DNA of 64,000 nt. Origin: Oscillospiraceae bacterium (GTDB lineage Bacteria > Bacillota > Clostridia > Oscillospirales > Oscillospiraceae). The stretch lies in the NCBI GenBank assembly GCA_015067565.1, contig SVMF01000001.1, positions 62,001 through 126,000 of the forward strand. The letters run 5' to 3'. Made by a program: the position numbers and the translations under genes. The notes under the pieces were generated by a model, which was not told the DNA's origin, made no database searches, and worked only from the letters and a program-made list of their open reading frames with translations. Shown piece by piece: positions 17,638 through 25,791 of this stretch (position 1 is the first letter of the stretch; each line of letters opens with the position of its first letter).

Positions 17638-17666
17638 TTGATTTTTTTCAGAAAGCCTGCTATAAT
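17638..17666 (+). promoter_or_regulatory. Promoter for tRNA-Ser
   Basis: TTGATT (17638-17643), 17 bases, TATAAT (17661-17666); 26 bases before the tRNA 5' end. Confidence 0.7.
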
Positions 17667-17692
17667 AAGCAAGCTTGTAAAAAGCAGCATAT

Positions 17693-17781
17693 GGAGCGGT
17701 ATCGAAGCGGTCATAACGGGGCTGACTCGAAATCAGTTTGTGGGTAACCACACGTGGGTTCGAATCCCACCCGCTCCGCCA
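17693..17781 (+). tRNA. tRNA-Ser (anticodon CGA)
   Basis: Class II tRNA with an 89-base gene including encoded CCA. Acceptor stem GGAGCGG pairs with CCGCTCC; the anticodon stem-loop GCTGA-CTCGAAA-TCAGT gives CGA; a long variable arm (TGTGGGTAACCACA) and a T arm GTGGG-TTCGAAT-CCCAC follow. Long variable arm and CGA fit serine (UCG codons). Confidence 0.96.
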
Positions 17782-17782
17782 T

Positions 17783-17822
17783 AAAAACCCACATTTGTCG
17801 TCGTACAAGTGTGGGTTTTTTC
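17783..17822 (+). terminator. Terminator after tRNA-Ser
   Basis: Stem AAAAACCCACATTTG / CAAGTGTGGGTTTTT (one wobble) immediately downstream of the CCA end. Confidence 0.85.
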
Positions 17823-17888
17823 AAAAAATTATAAATAGTACTGCATTTATGTAAAAAATATGCTATGATATATATTGAGGTGATTATA

Positions 17889-18056
17889 ATGAATGAAGAA
17901 AACGAAATCATACAGCAGGAATTTGTTCCGAGTCCGAAGTGGAAGCGTGTCCTGGCATGGATTATGTTCGCAATCGTGTGCATCGGCATCGTGTGTTGGC
18001 TCCTCGGTATCGCCTTCCCCACCTGGCCCGAGGCCGTGAAGGATTGGCTGAAGTAA
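17889..18056 (+). CDS. Small single-pass membrane protein
   Basis: 55 residues: acidic N-terminus (MNEENEIIQQEF), basic PKWKRV, one hydrophobic helix (about 23-43) with aromatic edges, short C-terminus. Not recognised. ATG 17889 is six bases after GAGGTGA. Its stop is four bases before the ruvC TTG start, so it heads the ruvCAB unit and probably couples ruvC translation, since ruvC lacks its own strong ribosome site. Confidence 0.6.
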   Translation: MNEENEIIQQEFVPSPKWKRVLAWIMFAIVCIGIVCWLLGIAFPTWPEAVKDWLK

Positions 18057-18060
18057 GACC

Positions 18061-18552
18061 TTGAAGATCTTAGGAATTGACCCGGGTTATGCGACCACGG
18101 GCTTCGGATTGCTCCACTCGGAGCGTGCAAGCTATCATCTGCTGCAATACGGCACAATCACAACGCCTGCTGATCTTCCCTTTCCGCAGCGTCTGAACAT
18201 CCTGTTTGACGACATGACGCGGCTTTTGGAGGTCACCAAGCCCGATGCTGTGGCGGTTGAGGAGCTGTTTTGGGGGCACAACATTACCACCGGCATCGGT
18301 GTTTCACACGGTCGTGGTGTCATTCTGCTCGCCATTGAGCGAGCAGGTCTTCCACTGTTTGAATACACTCCCATGCAGGTCAAGCAAGCCGTCGTCGGCT
18401 ACGGCAAGGCCGAGAAGCATCAGGTCATGGACATGACTAGACGCTTTTTGAAGATGGAGAAAATGCCCCGTCCCGATGACGCGGCCGATGCCATCGCCAT
18501 CGCGCTGTGTCACGCTCGCTCGAACACCAGTTTATTGACGCAAAGAGGTTGA
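18061..18552 (+). CDS. ruvC: Holliday junction endonuclease RuvC
   Basis: 163-residue resolvase that cuts Holliday junctions. RNase H-like fold: first acidic residue in LGIDPGYATTGFG, second in VAVEELF, C-terminal acidic pair in RPDDAADAIAIALCH. TTG start at 18061; a weak GAAG lies ahead, so it probably depends on translation of the small ORF just upstream. RuvC acts with the RuvAB motor encoded next; the ruvC-ruvA gap is only two bases. Confidence 0.96.
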   Translation: MKILGIDPGYATTGFGLLHSERASYHLLQYGTITTPADLPFPQRLNILFDDMTRLLEVTKPDAVAVEELFWGHNITTGIGVSHGRGVILLAIERAGLPLFEYTPMQVKQAVVGYGKAEKHQVMDMTRRFLKMEKMPRPDDAADAIAIALCHARSNTSLLTQRG

Positions 18553-18554
18553 CT

Positions 18555-19157
18555 ATGTTTTATTACTTAAACGGAGAAATCGCACTGCTCGATGAAAACA
18601 TCGCCGTGATCGATTGCGGTGGTGTCGGCTATGCCTGCCACAGTACAACTTACACACTCTCGAAGCTGCGTGTCGGGCAGAAGGCAAGACTTTACACACA
18701 CTGCAACATCCGCGAGGATGCATTTGATATTTTCGGCTTTTCCACCAAGGAGGAGCTGCGCTGCTTCCAGCTTCTGATCGGCGTGACCGGTGTCGGCCCA
18801 AAGGCCGCACAGTCGATCCTTTCGGCCGTCAGTCCCGACCGCTTCACTTTGGCGGTCATGACGCAGGACGACAAGGTCTTGACCACTGCACAAGGTGTAG
18901 GCAAAAAAATTGCACAGCGCATTATTCTGGAGCTCAAGGACAAACTCGGAAGCACCGTCACCGAGATCGATATATCGGGCGGTTCTGCCGCCGTTGTTGC
19001 GCCCACGGGCAGCAATTTGTCGCTGGCACAGGCTGCTTTGGCCGAGCTCGGCTACTCCCATGCAGAGATCGCTGCCGCACTCAAGGGCATCTCGCTCGAC
19101 GGTATGTCCACCGAGCAAATCGTTCGTCAGGCTCTGCGCGCTATGGTTATGAGGTAA
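18555..19157 (+). CDS. ruvA: Holliday junction branch-migration protein RuvA
   Basis: 200-residue junction-binding subunit. OB-fold N-terminus ([20 protein letters not shown]), two helix-hairpin-helix motifs around [18 protein letters not shown] and [20 protein letters not shown], flexible linker, and the C-terminal RuvB-contact domain ([20 protein letters not shown]). AGAGG precedes the ATG. Tetramers bind the four-way junction and load RuvB. Middle gene of ruvCAB. Confidence 0.95.
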   Translation: MFYYLNGEIALLDENIAVIDCGGVGYACHSTTYTLSKLRVGQKARLYTHCNIREDAFDIFGFSTKEELRCFQLLIGVTGVGPKAAQSILSAVSPDRFTLAVMTQDDKVLTTAQGVGKKIAQRIILELKDKLGSTVTEIDISGGSAAVVAPTGSNLSLAQAALAELGYSHAEIAAALKGISLDGMSTEQIVRQALRAMVMR

Positions 19158-19161
19158 GAAC

Positions 19162-20199
19162 ATGAGCATTGATTTTTCACAGGATTATGAGGCCCCCATC
19201 GTCACAACCAGCTTTACCCCCTCTGACGAGTCCGAACACTCTCTGCGCCCGAAGCGGCTGCATGAGTACAACGGACAGGAGAAGGTTAAAGAAAATCTGA
19301 ATGTCTATATCGAGGCCGCAAAGCGCAGAAATGAACCGCTGGATCACGTGCTGCTCTACGGCCCTCCCGGTCTCGGTAAAACAACGCTGGCAGGTGTCAT
19401 TGCCAATGAAATGGGTGTCAACATCCGCATCACCTCCGGTCCTGCCATCGAAAAGGCCGGAGATCTGGCTGCGCTTCTGACCAATCTTTCAGAGGGTGAC
19501 ATTCTGTTCATCGACGAGATCCACCGATTGAACACGGCCGTTGAGGAGATCCTCTACCCCGCGATGGAGGACTTCGCCATTGACATCATCGTTGGAAAGG
19601 GCCCGTCAGCCAATTCCATCCGCCTGGATCTGCCGAGATTCACCCTCATCGGTGCGACCACTCGCGCAGGTCAGCTCTCTGCTCCCTTGCGCGACCGTTT
19701 CGGTGTCAGCTTCCGTCTGGAGCTGTACACACCCGAGGAGCTTTGCAAGATCATCACACGCTCGGCAAACCTGCTCGGTATGAAGATCGAGCGCGACGGT
19801 GCCATGGAGCTTGCCTCCAGAAGCCGTGGTACGCCTCGAATCGCAAACCGTATGCTACGCCGCGTGAGAGACTTCGCTCAGCTTTATTATGACGGTGTCA
19901 TCACAAAGGAGGCCGCTGACCATGCACTGGGGCGTCTGGAGGTCGACAAACTCGGACTCGATGCCACAGACCGACGGATGCTCGAGGCAATCATCAGGTT
20001 CTACAAGGGCGGACCGGTGGGTCTGGACACACTCGCTGCCACCATTGGCGAGGAAGCGGTCACTTTGGAGGATGTTTATGAGCCTTATCTGATGCAGATC
20101 GGCTTTCTGACCAGAACTCCGAGAGGCCGATGCGTCACAACGCTTGCATACGATCATTTGAAAATTCCGAATGAAAATCCAGAGCAGCTGACATTTTGA
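19162..20199 (+). CDS. ruvB: Holliday junction branch-migration ATPase RuvB
   Basis: 345-residue AAA+ motor driving branch migration. Walker [12 protein letters not shown], Walker [12 protein letters not shown], sensor 1 region [20 protein letters not shown], sensor 2 [15 protein letters not shown], and a C-terminal winged helix ([12 protein letters not shown]). Starts four bases after ruvA. Last gene of the operon. Confidence 0.97.
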   Translation: MSIDFSQDYEAPIVTTSFTPSDESEHSLRPKRLHEYNGQEKVKENLNVYIEAAKRRNEPLDHVLLYGPPGLGKTTLAGVIANEMGVNIRITSGPAIEKAGDLAALLTNLSEGDILFIDEIHRLNTAVEEILYPAMEDFAIDIIVGKGPSANSIRLDLPRFTLIGATTRAGQLSAPLRDRFGVSFRLELYTPEELCKIITRSANLLGMKIERDGAMELASRSRGTPRIANRMLRRVRDFAQLYYDGVITKEAADHALGRLEVDKLGLDATDRRMLEAIIRFYKGGPVGLDTLAATIGEEAVTLEDVYEPYLMQIGFLTRTPRGRCVTTLAYDHLKIPNENPEQLTF

Positions 20200-20271
20200 A
20201 CAAATCCACTCATAGTAATCGTTAATTTCGCACAAATTTTAATGTAAATTAAATTTTTCTTATATATACCA

Positions 20272-20299
20272 TTGACAATTTTCAATTAACTGGTATAAT
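20272..20299 (+). promoter_or_regulatory. Promoter for zinc-ribbon gene
   Basis: TTGACA (20272-20277), 16-base spacer, TATAAT (20294-20299) with extended TGG. Strong consensus. Confidence 0.75.
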
Positions 20300-20305
20300 A
20301 GTTTA

Positions 20306-20420
20306 TAGTTTTATAGGCGTTTTCGGTCAAAGACCGTTCGCATAAACCCTGTGGATCCCAGCTTTTTTTGATGGAAATCGCGTCAGGGCAATATCATCTT
20401 AACAAGAGAGGAAATGCAAA
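20306..20420 (+). promoter_or_regulatory. Structured 5' leader of the zinc-ribbon gene (candidate)
   Basis: About 115 bases between the predicted transcript start and the ATG. It contains a hairpin CGGTC-AAA-GACCG (20324-20336) and a longer-range pair CCCTG (20347-20351) with CAGGG (20384-20388) enclosing a T-rich loop, then AGAGAGG before the ATG. No terminator-like element. I do not recognise a known riboswitch class. Confidence 0.4.
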
Positions 20421-20699
20421 ATGTTTGAAGACAAGACTTTAGTTTGCAAGGAGTGTGGCTCCGAGTTCGTGTTCACCGCTGGTGAGCAGGAGTTCTATGC
20501 TGAGAGAGGATTCCAGAACGAGCCGCAGCGTTGCAAGGCCTGCCGTGACGCTCGCAAGAATGCTGCCCGCAGCCCGAGAGAGTACTTCACCGCTGTTTGC
20601 GCAAGCTGCGGCAGCGAGGCTCGTGTACCGTTCGAGCCCAAGACGGATCGTCCCGTGTACTGCAGCGAGTGCTTCGCAAAGATGCGCGAGAACGGCTAA
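20421..20699 (+). CDS. Double zinc-ribbon protein
   Basis: 92-residue cytoplasmic protein with two four-Cys zinc sites: CKECGSEFVF with CKAC (first ribbon, residues about 8-40), and CASCGSEARVPFEP with YCSEC (second, about 60-88). Matches small zinc-ribbon proteins common in Firmicutes (zf-trcl-type plus a second CxxC ribbon) of unknown function; some homologues are expressed with cold-shock or stress genes. Strong promoter, long leader and clear terminator indicate a separately regulated, well expressed gene. Confidence 0.8.
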   Translation: MFEDKTLVCKECGSEFVFTAGEQEFYAERGFQNEPQRCKACRDARKNAARSPREYFTAVCASCGSEARVPFEPKTDRPVYCSECFAKMRENG

Positions 20700-20708
20700 T
20701 ATCAGCCA

Positions 20709-20738
20709 GTAAAAAGACCCCCTCAGGGGTCTTTTTAT
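20709..20738 (+). terminator. Terminator after zinc-ribbon gene
   Basis: Stem AAAAAGACCCC / GGGGTCTTTTT with a short loop. Confidence 0.92.
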
Positions 20739-20744
20739 CACTGT

Positions 20745-20780
20745 CAAAAATCCGCCAATCGTCATGATTGGCGGATTTTT
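20745..20780. terminator. Terminator for CapA-like gene
   Basis: Stem CAAAAATCCGCCAATC / GATTGGCGGATTTTTG with GTCAT loop, next to the stop of the leftward gene; works for either strand. Shares GCCAATC arms with other hairpins in the window. Confidence 0.88.
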
Positions 20781-20782
20781 GA

Positions 20783-21967
20783 TCATTCTTTTGTTTCTGT
20801 CGGTTCCTCGGGTGGATACGGAGCATCAAGTTTCTTACGAACTGACTCCAGGTCGTTCACCATCTGCTCATAGACATCCTCATTCACGCGGTCAAAGTAA
20901 TTGCCCTCGTACAGCGAAATCTCCTCCTGCGTCATCATGACGCTGTATCGGTCAGCATATTCCACACCACGATCCACTGCGCTGATCGGAATATAGCTGT
21001 ATTCCGAGATCTTTGTCTGATTGCCGTGGCGGGAAAAGTTCAGATTCAGGATGATCGAGCTGTTGCACTCCCCTTCTCCCGCCGCCGAAAAGTCCCCGAG
21101 ACCATAGGCAATGATGCAATCTTTCTTCGTTCCGTCCTCAAACTTCACGGTGCGTCTCTCAATCGGCATGACAACATGGGAATGGGAGCCCAGAACCACA
21201 TCTACGCCGTTGTTCACAAGCAGATCCGCGATCTGCTGCTGAGTTTCGCTGATCTGATCCTGACCTTCGCTCCCCCAATGCACCGCTGCCACGATCACAT
21301 CGGGCGCCAGATTCTTCGCCTTTTTCAGCACATTGAGAATGTAGCCCTCGTTTATCTCCGTGTAATCCGTGGAATAATCCTTGTAAAGCAAGTCGACACT
21401 GCAGCCGGATTCCTCGGGAATACTCAGGTTGCCGACACCCTTCGTGAATGCAACGAACGCAAATCGAACACCGTTGGCATCACGGATAACCACCTGATTA
21501 TGATCGCGATCCTTCGTGCTGACATAGGTGCCGATAGCCTTCATCCCATTGTCCTGAATGGTTCGCTTGGTCATCTCCAAAGATGATACACCGTTGAAAA
21601 TGCTGTAAGAATTGGCCGTCTGAAGAACGTCAAATCCAACCTTATGCAGGTCTCGTGCCAGTTCCGCAGGGTAACTGCCGCGCGTAGCATCAAAATCAAA
21701 ATCGGAAAAGTTTCCTTCAAAGTTACCAATGGTCACATCCGCTTGAGACAAGGGTACAATGACATCCTCGAGCTGGCGGAAGAATTGATAGCTTCCGTCC
21801 GGCTGTTTCGCATCGTCCATCTGCTGCTGCGTCAGAAAGATGTCACCCACTGCGCTTAGGCTCGCTGAAGCATGATCCTTGCGTCTTGTCTCCTCTTCAT
21901 TGGAAGAGCAGGCGCACATGGTAAACAAAAAAATCAAACATGCAAAAAATGCAATCCATCGTTTCAA
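20783..21967 (-). CDS. CapA/PgsA-type metallophosphoesterase lipoprotein
   Basis: 394 residues with a lipoprotein signal (KRWIAFFACLIFLFTMCAC, Cys as lipid site) and a CapA-like domain of the calcineurin-type phosphoesterase superfamily: LSAVGDIFLT, IGNFEGNFSD, LQTANSYSIFNG (normally ANNHxxD), AFVAFT, VAAVHWGSEG and VVLGSHSHVVMP. The family is linked to poly-gamma-glutamate synthesis, but no other cap genes are nearby, so the role is an inference. TTG 21967 is seven bases after GGAGGG; an in-frame TTG further up lies inside that ribosome site and is rejected. Confidence 0.87.
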   Translation of the reverse strand: MKRWIAFFACLIFLFTMCACSSNEEETRRKDHASASLSAVGDIFLTQQQMDDAKQPDGSYQFFRQLEDVIVPLSQADVTIGNFEGNFSDFDFDATRGSYPAELARDLHKVGFDVLQTANSYSIFNGVSSLEMTKRTIQDNGMKAIGTYVSTKDRDHNQVVIRDANGVRFAFVAFTKGVGNLSIPEESGCSVDLLYKDYSTDYTEINEGYILNVLKKAKNLAPDVIVAAVHWGSEGQDQISETQQQIADLLVNNGVDVVLGSHSHVVMPIERRTVKFEDGTKKDCIIAYGLGDFSAAGEGECNSSIILNLNFSRHGNQTKISEYSYIPISAVDRGVEYADRYSVMMTQEEISLYEGNYFDRVNEDVYEQMVNDLESVRKKLDAPYPPEEPTETKE

Positions 21968-22099
21968 GTTAACGCCCTCCAAAAGTTCGTGCGTATATTC
22001 TACAACAAATTACGCGTTCATACAAGCACTATTTTATTTTTTTCGACAGGGATTGACTTATATGATATAATATTTGTATTCTGAAGTGAGTGGTGTGCT

Positions 22100-22912
22100 A
22101 TGGCGAAGAAGAAGAAACAGAAAAACCCCCTCCCAATCTATATCGCAGTTATGAGTGTGATTTTCATATCCATCCTTGTCTCTGTGATCATGGGCCTGAA
22201 TTCCGATGGACAGAGCACAAGATCAACACAGTCGACCGTGCCGAGCGTAACCGTACCGAAGAGCGATCTGGATCCGCAGCTGTTTTATCATGAGGACGGA
22301 TTCTTACGATACCGTGGTGCTGATCATTTGCTCGGCATTGATGTTTCGGCACATCAGGGTGTGATCAATTGGCAGGCCGTTGCCTCGGAGGAGATTGATT
22401 TTGCGATCATTCGCGCAGGCTACCGTGGCTCCACCGTCGGAGAGCTTTATGAAGATGAGCAGTTTCGATACAATTTGCAAGCTGCTCAGGAAAACGGACT
22501 GCAAGTTGGCGTCTATTTCTTCTCGCAAGCTCTGAATGTCGAAGAAGCGCGTGAGGAAGCCGATTTTGTCTGTTCTCTTCTCGAAGGTACTTCCCTATCA
22601 CTTCCCATATATTTCGACTGGGAGTTTATCGGTGGCCGTGTCGAGCGTTTGGGCGATGTGCCGATGACTGAATGCGCAGTGGCTTTTTGCGAAAGAGTCA
22701 AGGAAGTTGGCTTTGAGCCCGGTGTCTACTTCAATCAGGAATTCGGATATTATTACCTGGACATGACCAAGCTACAAGATTACCACCTGTGGCTTGCCGA
22801 ATACAATGAGACCCCGACTTTCCTCTACCGATACGATTGCCTGCAATTCACCGATCACGGTAACATCGCAGGCATCGACACCACGGTTGACTTAAATATT
22901 CTCTTCAAATAA
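22100..22912 (+). CDS. GH25 lysozyme-like muramidase, membrane-anchored
   Basis: 270 residues: basic N-terminus (MAKKKKQKN), one signal-anchor helix (about 12-33), Ser/Thr-rich linker, GH25 domain from about 78 to the end. Catalytic residues visible: Asp in LLGIDVSAHQG and the DWE triad in PIYFDWEF; also GVYFFSQA and a C-terminal DTTVDLN. Cleaves MurNAc-GlcNAc bonds outside the membrane, for wall remodelling or spore processes. Weak ribosome site. Downstream of it lies a repeat element and then spoIID. Confidence 0.88.
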   Translation: MAKKKKQKNPLPIYIAVMSVIFISILVSVIMGLNSDGQSTRSTQSTVPSVTVPKSDLDPQLFYHEDGFLRYRGADHLLGIDVSAHQGVINWQAVASEEIDFAIIRAGYRGSTVGELYEDEQFRYNLQAAQENGLQVGVYFFSQALNVEEAREEADFVCSLLEGTSLSLPIYFDWEFIGGRVERLGDVPMTECAVAFCERVKEVGFEPGVYFNQEFGYYYLDMTKLQDYHLWLAEYNETPTFLYRYDCLQFTDHGNIAGIDTTVDLNILFK

Positions 22913-22932
22913 CAGCTGATTTTCGGCTGTTA
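22910..22932 (+). repeat. Left copy of duplicated terminator hairpin flanking repeat element A
   Basis: TAACAGCTGA-TTTT-CGGCTGTTA, overlapping the GH25 stop codon. Matches 23188-23210 at 22 of 23 positions; lacks the T run of the right copy. Confidence 0.75.
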
Positions 22933-22933
22933 C

Positions 22934-23187
22934 AGTCTGTCGAAAAACTTGATTTTCGACAGACTGACAGAGTTCAAAAAGTCGTCAAGACGAGCAAACC
23001 GAGCGCGTCGGCGTACGATGGTACGGTAGAGCTCGGTTTGCGATGTAAGTCAAAATGCCTTGCGCAGCAAGCATTTGAAGTGCTTTTTTGCTGTATCGGA
23101 GATACGTTCGCAATCGCTTATTTGAACACAGATCGCCAACCGCCAAAAATTTGCATTTTGACGATTGGCGACTTTTTTGACACTCTG
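22934..23187 (+). mobile_element. MITE-like hairpin element, copy A
   Basis: About 254 bases, noncoding. It starts with a hairpin AGTCTGTCGAAAA / TTTTCGACAGACT, then an inner end CAGAGTTCAAAAAGTCG (22968) that is inverted at the other end as CGACTTTTTTGACACTCTG (to 23187). Inside are arms GAGCAAACCGAGC / GCTCGGTTTGC and a long palindrome at 23133-23171. Nearly identical, in opposite orientation, to 52977-53229. No transposase. Flanked by a directly duplicated terminator hairpin. Confidence 0.8.
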
Positions 23188-23216
23188 TAACAGCCGATTT
23201 TCGGCTGTTATTTTTT
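23188..23216 (+). terminator. Right copy of duplicated hairpin, with T run
   Basis: TAACAGCCGA-TTTT-CGGCTGTTA followed by six T; the functional terminator for transcription out of the GH25 gene and through element A. Confidence 0.85.
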
Positions 23217-23273
23217 CTATTCATCTTGGCAATAATGCATGCATAGGCTATAGAAAAACAATGGGAGGAACAT

Positions 23274-24221
23274 ATGAAACGAGTTGTCATTGCCATCTGT
23301 ATCGTATTTGTCATTGCCGCAAGTATATGGAACGTCCGCAGCAAAAAAGAGTCTGTCCGGGTTGCACCATCTGTCGCAAGGTCCTTTGACGAAGAAGTGA
23401 CACTACTGGTTGCGATGTCGGACGGTGTATGTGAAATGAATCTGAGGGACTATCTGATCGGGGTCATCAGCGCGGAAATGCCTGCCAGCTTTCCTTCAGA
23501 GGCCCTGAAGGCCCAAGCCATCGCTGCACGAACCTTCACCCTGCGCCAAGCTGATGGCAGAAAACATCCGAACGCCGATGTCTGCACGGACAGTACCTGC
23601 TGTCAAGGCTGGATCAAAAGCAGCAGCGAGGTCTTTTCGCAGGCAGTTACGGCTACCGACGGATTGGTTCTCACTTATGAAGGCGCCCTGATTGATGCAA
23701 CCTACTTCTCCTGCTGCTCAGAGCGCACCGAGGCGGCAGTTTCCGTCTGGGGTGGAGATGTGCCCTATCTGCAGAGCGTGTCAAGTCCGGACGAATCCGA
23801 TGCACCTCGTTATTTTGAACAAGTCAATTACAGCGCCGAAGAATTCTCGGCTATTTTGATGTCAACATATCCGCAAGTGGATTTGTCAAGCGACCCGGAT
23901 GAATGGTTCGGCAAGATCAGCTACACCAAAGGCGGTGGCATCGACACCGCCATTATTGGTGGAATCAACATCTCCGGCACAGAACTTCGGAAAATTTTCT
24001 CCCTGCGCTCAACAAACATCACCTTTCAGACGTCACAAGACGAAATCCGTATGCTCACCTACGGTTATGGTCATCGGGTCGGTATGAGTCAATATGGTGC
24101 AAAGGCTTTGGCCGAAGCTGAACACAGCTTTGAAGAGATCCTGCTGCATTACTATACGGGTGTCGAAATATTCCGTTTGGAGATAGAAAAAACACCCCTT
24201 CCAAACACGGAAGAGGTGTAA
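23274..24221 (+). CDS. spoIID: SpoIID/LytB-family peptidoglycan lytic protein
   Basis: 315 residues with an N-terminal signal-anchor (VVIAICIVFVIAASIW) and a SpoIID domain: LRDYLIGVISAEMPASFPSE, ALKAQAIAARTF, the Cys/Thr-rich CTDSTCCQGW, YFSCCSERTEA and the C-terminal GYGHRVGMSQYGAKALAE. SpoIID is a lytic transglycosylase needed for engulfment during sporulation with SpoIIP and SpoIIM. Catalytic Glu is probably that of SAEMP. It could be a vegetative SpoIID/LytB paralogue; no other spoII genes adjoin. GGAGG precedes the ATG. Confidence 0.85.
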   Translation: MKRVVIAICIVFVIAASIWNVRSKKESVRVAPSVARSFDEEVTLLVAMSDGVCEMNLRDYLIGVISAEMPASFPSEALKAQAIAARTFTLRQADGRKHPNADVCTDSTCCQGWIKSSSEVFSQAVTATDGLVLTYEGALIDATYFSCCSERTEAAVSVWGGDVPYLQSVSSPDESDAPRYFEQVNYSAEEFSAILMSTYPQVDLSSDPDEWFGKISYTKGGGIDTAIIGGINISGTELRKIFSLRSTNITFQTSQDEIRMLTYGYGHRVGMSQYGAKALAEAEHSFEEILLHYYTGVEIFRLEIEKTPLPNTEEV

Positions 24222-24233
24222 TTCCCGAAGTGA

Positions 24234-24464
24234 TTAGTCCATGATCATGGACAGGAACAAAGTCAGCAGAACGAATGCGCCAGAAATCCACATAGTCAGA
24301 CGGGCAAGCTTTGCTTCCTTCGTTGCAGCCTTGTTCTTGCCGAAGTAGTTATCGGAATTGCCTGCCAACGCACCAAGTCCATCTTCCTTGCCGGTTTGGA
24401 GCATGATGACCAAAATGACAGCAATGCAAGAAATAATCTGCATAATCAGAAGTACAGTTTCCAT
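24234..24464 (-). CDS. secG: Preprotein translocase subunit SecG
   Basis: 76-residue SecG: two membrane helices (LLIMQIISCIAVILVIMLQ and TMWISGAFVLLTLFLSMI) separated by the conserved loop QTGKEDGLGALAGNSDNYFG. Accessory subunit of SecYEG. ATG 24464 has GGAGG six bases ahead; longer in-frame versions are rejected. Own promoter upstream. Confidence 0.93.
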   Translation of the reverse strand: METVLLIMQIISCIAVILVIMLQTGKEDGLGALAGNSDNYFGKNKAATKEAKLARLTMWISGAFVLLTLFLSMIMD

Positions 24465-24548
24465 TTTTAACCTCCGTAAATTACCGCAATTGCGGCTGCG
24501 GTGTGCCGAGATCAGTTCTTTCGAACGAATATCCACATAGCATGAAAT

Positions 24549-24577
24549 ATTCTATCACACAAGTATGGAATTTTCAA
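24549..24577 (-). promoter_or_regulatory. Promoter for secG
   Basis: Minus strand TTGAAA (24577-24572), 17 bases, TAGAAT (24554-24549) with extended TGA. Confidence 0.6.
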
Positions 24578-24599
24578 GCACTATTTTCAATTTTTGTAA

Positions 24600-25721
24600 T
24601 TATTTTGTCGCCCAATTGCCCGTAGCGGCGCAAGTCAGGTACGCATTGATGAAACCATCGATGTCACCGTCCATCACCGCATTGATATTTGTCATTTCAT
24701 AAGCGGTTCTGGTGTCCTTGGCCAGAGTATAAGGCATGAAGACGTAGGAGCGGATCTGACTTCCCCATTCAATCTTCTGCTGGACACCCTTGATGTCAGA
24801 GATCTTTTCAAAATGCTCTCTCTCCTTGATCTCGACAAGCTTTGAGCGGAGCATACGCATACAATTTTCCTTATTCTGAAACTGGTCACGCTGCGTCTGG
24901 CAAGCCACAACGATGCCCGTCGGCTTATGTGTCAGTCGAACTGCAGATGAGGTCTTGTTGATGTGCTGGCCACCTGCACCGGAAGAGCGGTAGACCTGCA
25001 TTTCGATATCCTCGGGGCGGATCTCGACCTCGACATCATCATCGATCTCAGGAATGACTTCGACAGCAGAGAAGGATGTATGTCTACGGCCGGCCGCATC
25101 AAAGGGCGACACACGGACAAGGCGATGAACGCCAGCCTCACTCTTGAGGAATCCATATGCATTTTCACCCTCGATCATGATGTCAGCAGACTTGAGGCCT
25201 GCTTCATCACCATCGAGATAGTCCAGAATCTTGTAGGTATAGCCATGCGACTCGGCCCAGCGGGTGTACATACGGTAGAGCATATAACACCAGTCCTGAG
25301 CTTCGGTGCCACCGGCACCTGCATGGAAGGACAAAAGCGCATTGTTGCGGTCATATTCGCCCGTGAGGAGGGTCTCAAGTCGTGCAGACTCCATGGCCGA
25401 TTCCAGCTTCGCATAGCCATCTACAAGCTCGTCGAGCATCGAATCGTCATTCTCTTCCAGCGCCATCTCGCAAATCGTCATCAGATCATCCCACGAGGTC
25501 GACATCTGTGCATACTTATCGCGCTTCGTCTCAAGCACCTTTGTGCGCATGACAGCCTTCTGCGAGCGGGCAGGATCATCCCAAAAGCCGGGAGACTCCG
25601 CCATGGCGTGCAGACGTTCCAGCTCATCGAGCAGACTCTGCGGCAGATAGGCGGCCTTCAATTCCTGTAACTTCGGCTTCAGGTCATTGAGTTTTACCTT
25701 ATATTCATCAAATTGAATCAT
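24600..25721 (-). CDS. prfB: Peptide chain release factor 2
   Basis: 373-residue class I release factor reading UGA/UAA. The SPF recognition tripeptide (RVSPFDAAGRRHTSFS) and the catalytic GGQ (YRSSGAGGQHINKTSSAVR) are intact. The whole gene is one uninterrupted frame from ATG 25721, which has AGAGG eight bases upstream, so the programmed +1 frameshift used by many bacteria for RF2 autoregulation is absent. Follows ftsZ with a terminator between. Confidence 0.95.
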   Translation of the reverse strand: MIQFDEYKVKLNDLKPKLQELKAAYLPQSLLDELERLHAMAESPGFWDDPARSQKAVMRTKVLETKRDKYAQMSTSWDDLMTICEMALEENDDSMLDELVDGYAKLESAMESARLETLLTGEYDRNNALLSFHAGAGGTEAQDWCYMLYRMYTRWAESHGYTYKILDYLDGDEAGLKSADIMIEGENAYGFLKSEAGVHRLVRVSPFDAAGRRHTSFSAVEVIPEIDDDVEVEIRPEDIEMQVYRSSGAGGQHINKTSSAVRLTHKPTGIVVACQTQRDQFQNKENCMRMLRSKLVEIKEREHFEKISDIKGVQQKIEWGSQIRSYVFMPYTLAKDTRTAYEMTNINAVMDGDIDGFINAYLTCAATGNWATK

Positions 25722-25748
25722 ATCAAATACCTCTCTTGGTCTTTCCTC

Positions 25749-25785
25749 AAAAAAGGTCGCTGCCGTCAAAGCAGCGACCTTTTTT
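25749..25785. terminator. Terminator between ftsZ and prfB
   Basis: Stem AAAAAAGGTCGCTGC / GCAGCGACCTTTTTT with a 7-base loop, just past the ftsZ stop. Confidence 0.9.
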
Positions 25786-25791
25786 GAAGTA

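Noticed and set aside
17602-18157. Minus-strand frames across tRNA-Ser
   Set aside because: They read through the tRNA, its terminator and the small membrane ORF; no protein features.
22985-23344. Small coding frames inside the repeat elements (also 53084-53455)
   Set aside because: Frames run across palindromes and terminators, differ between the two copies and lack ribosome sites.
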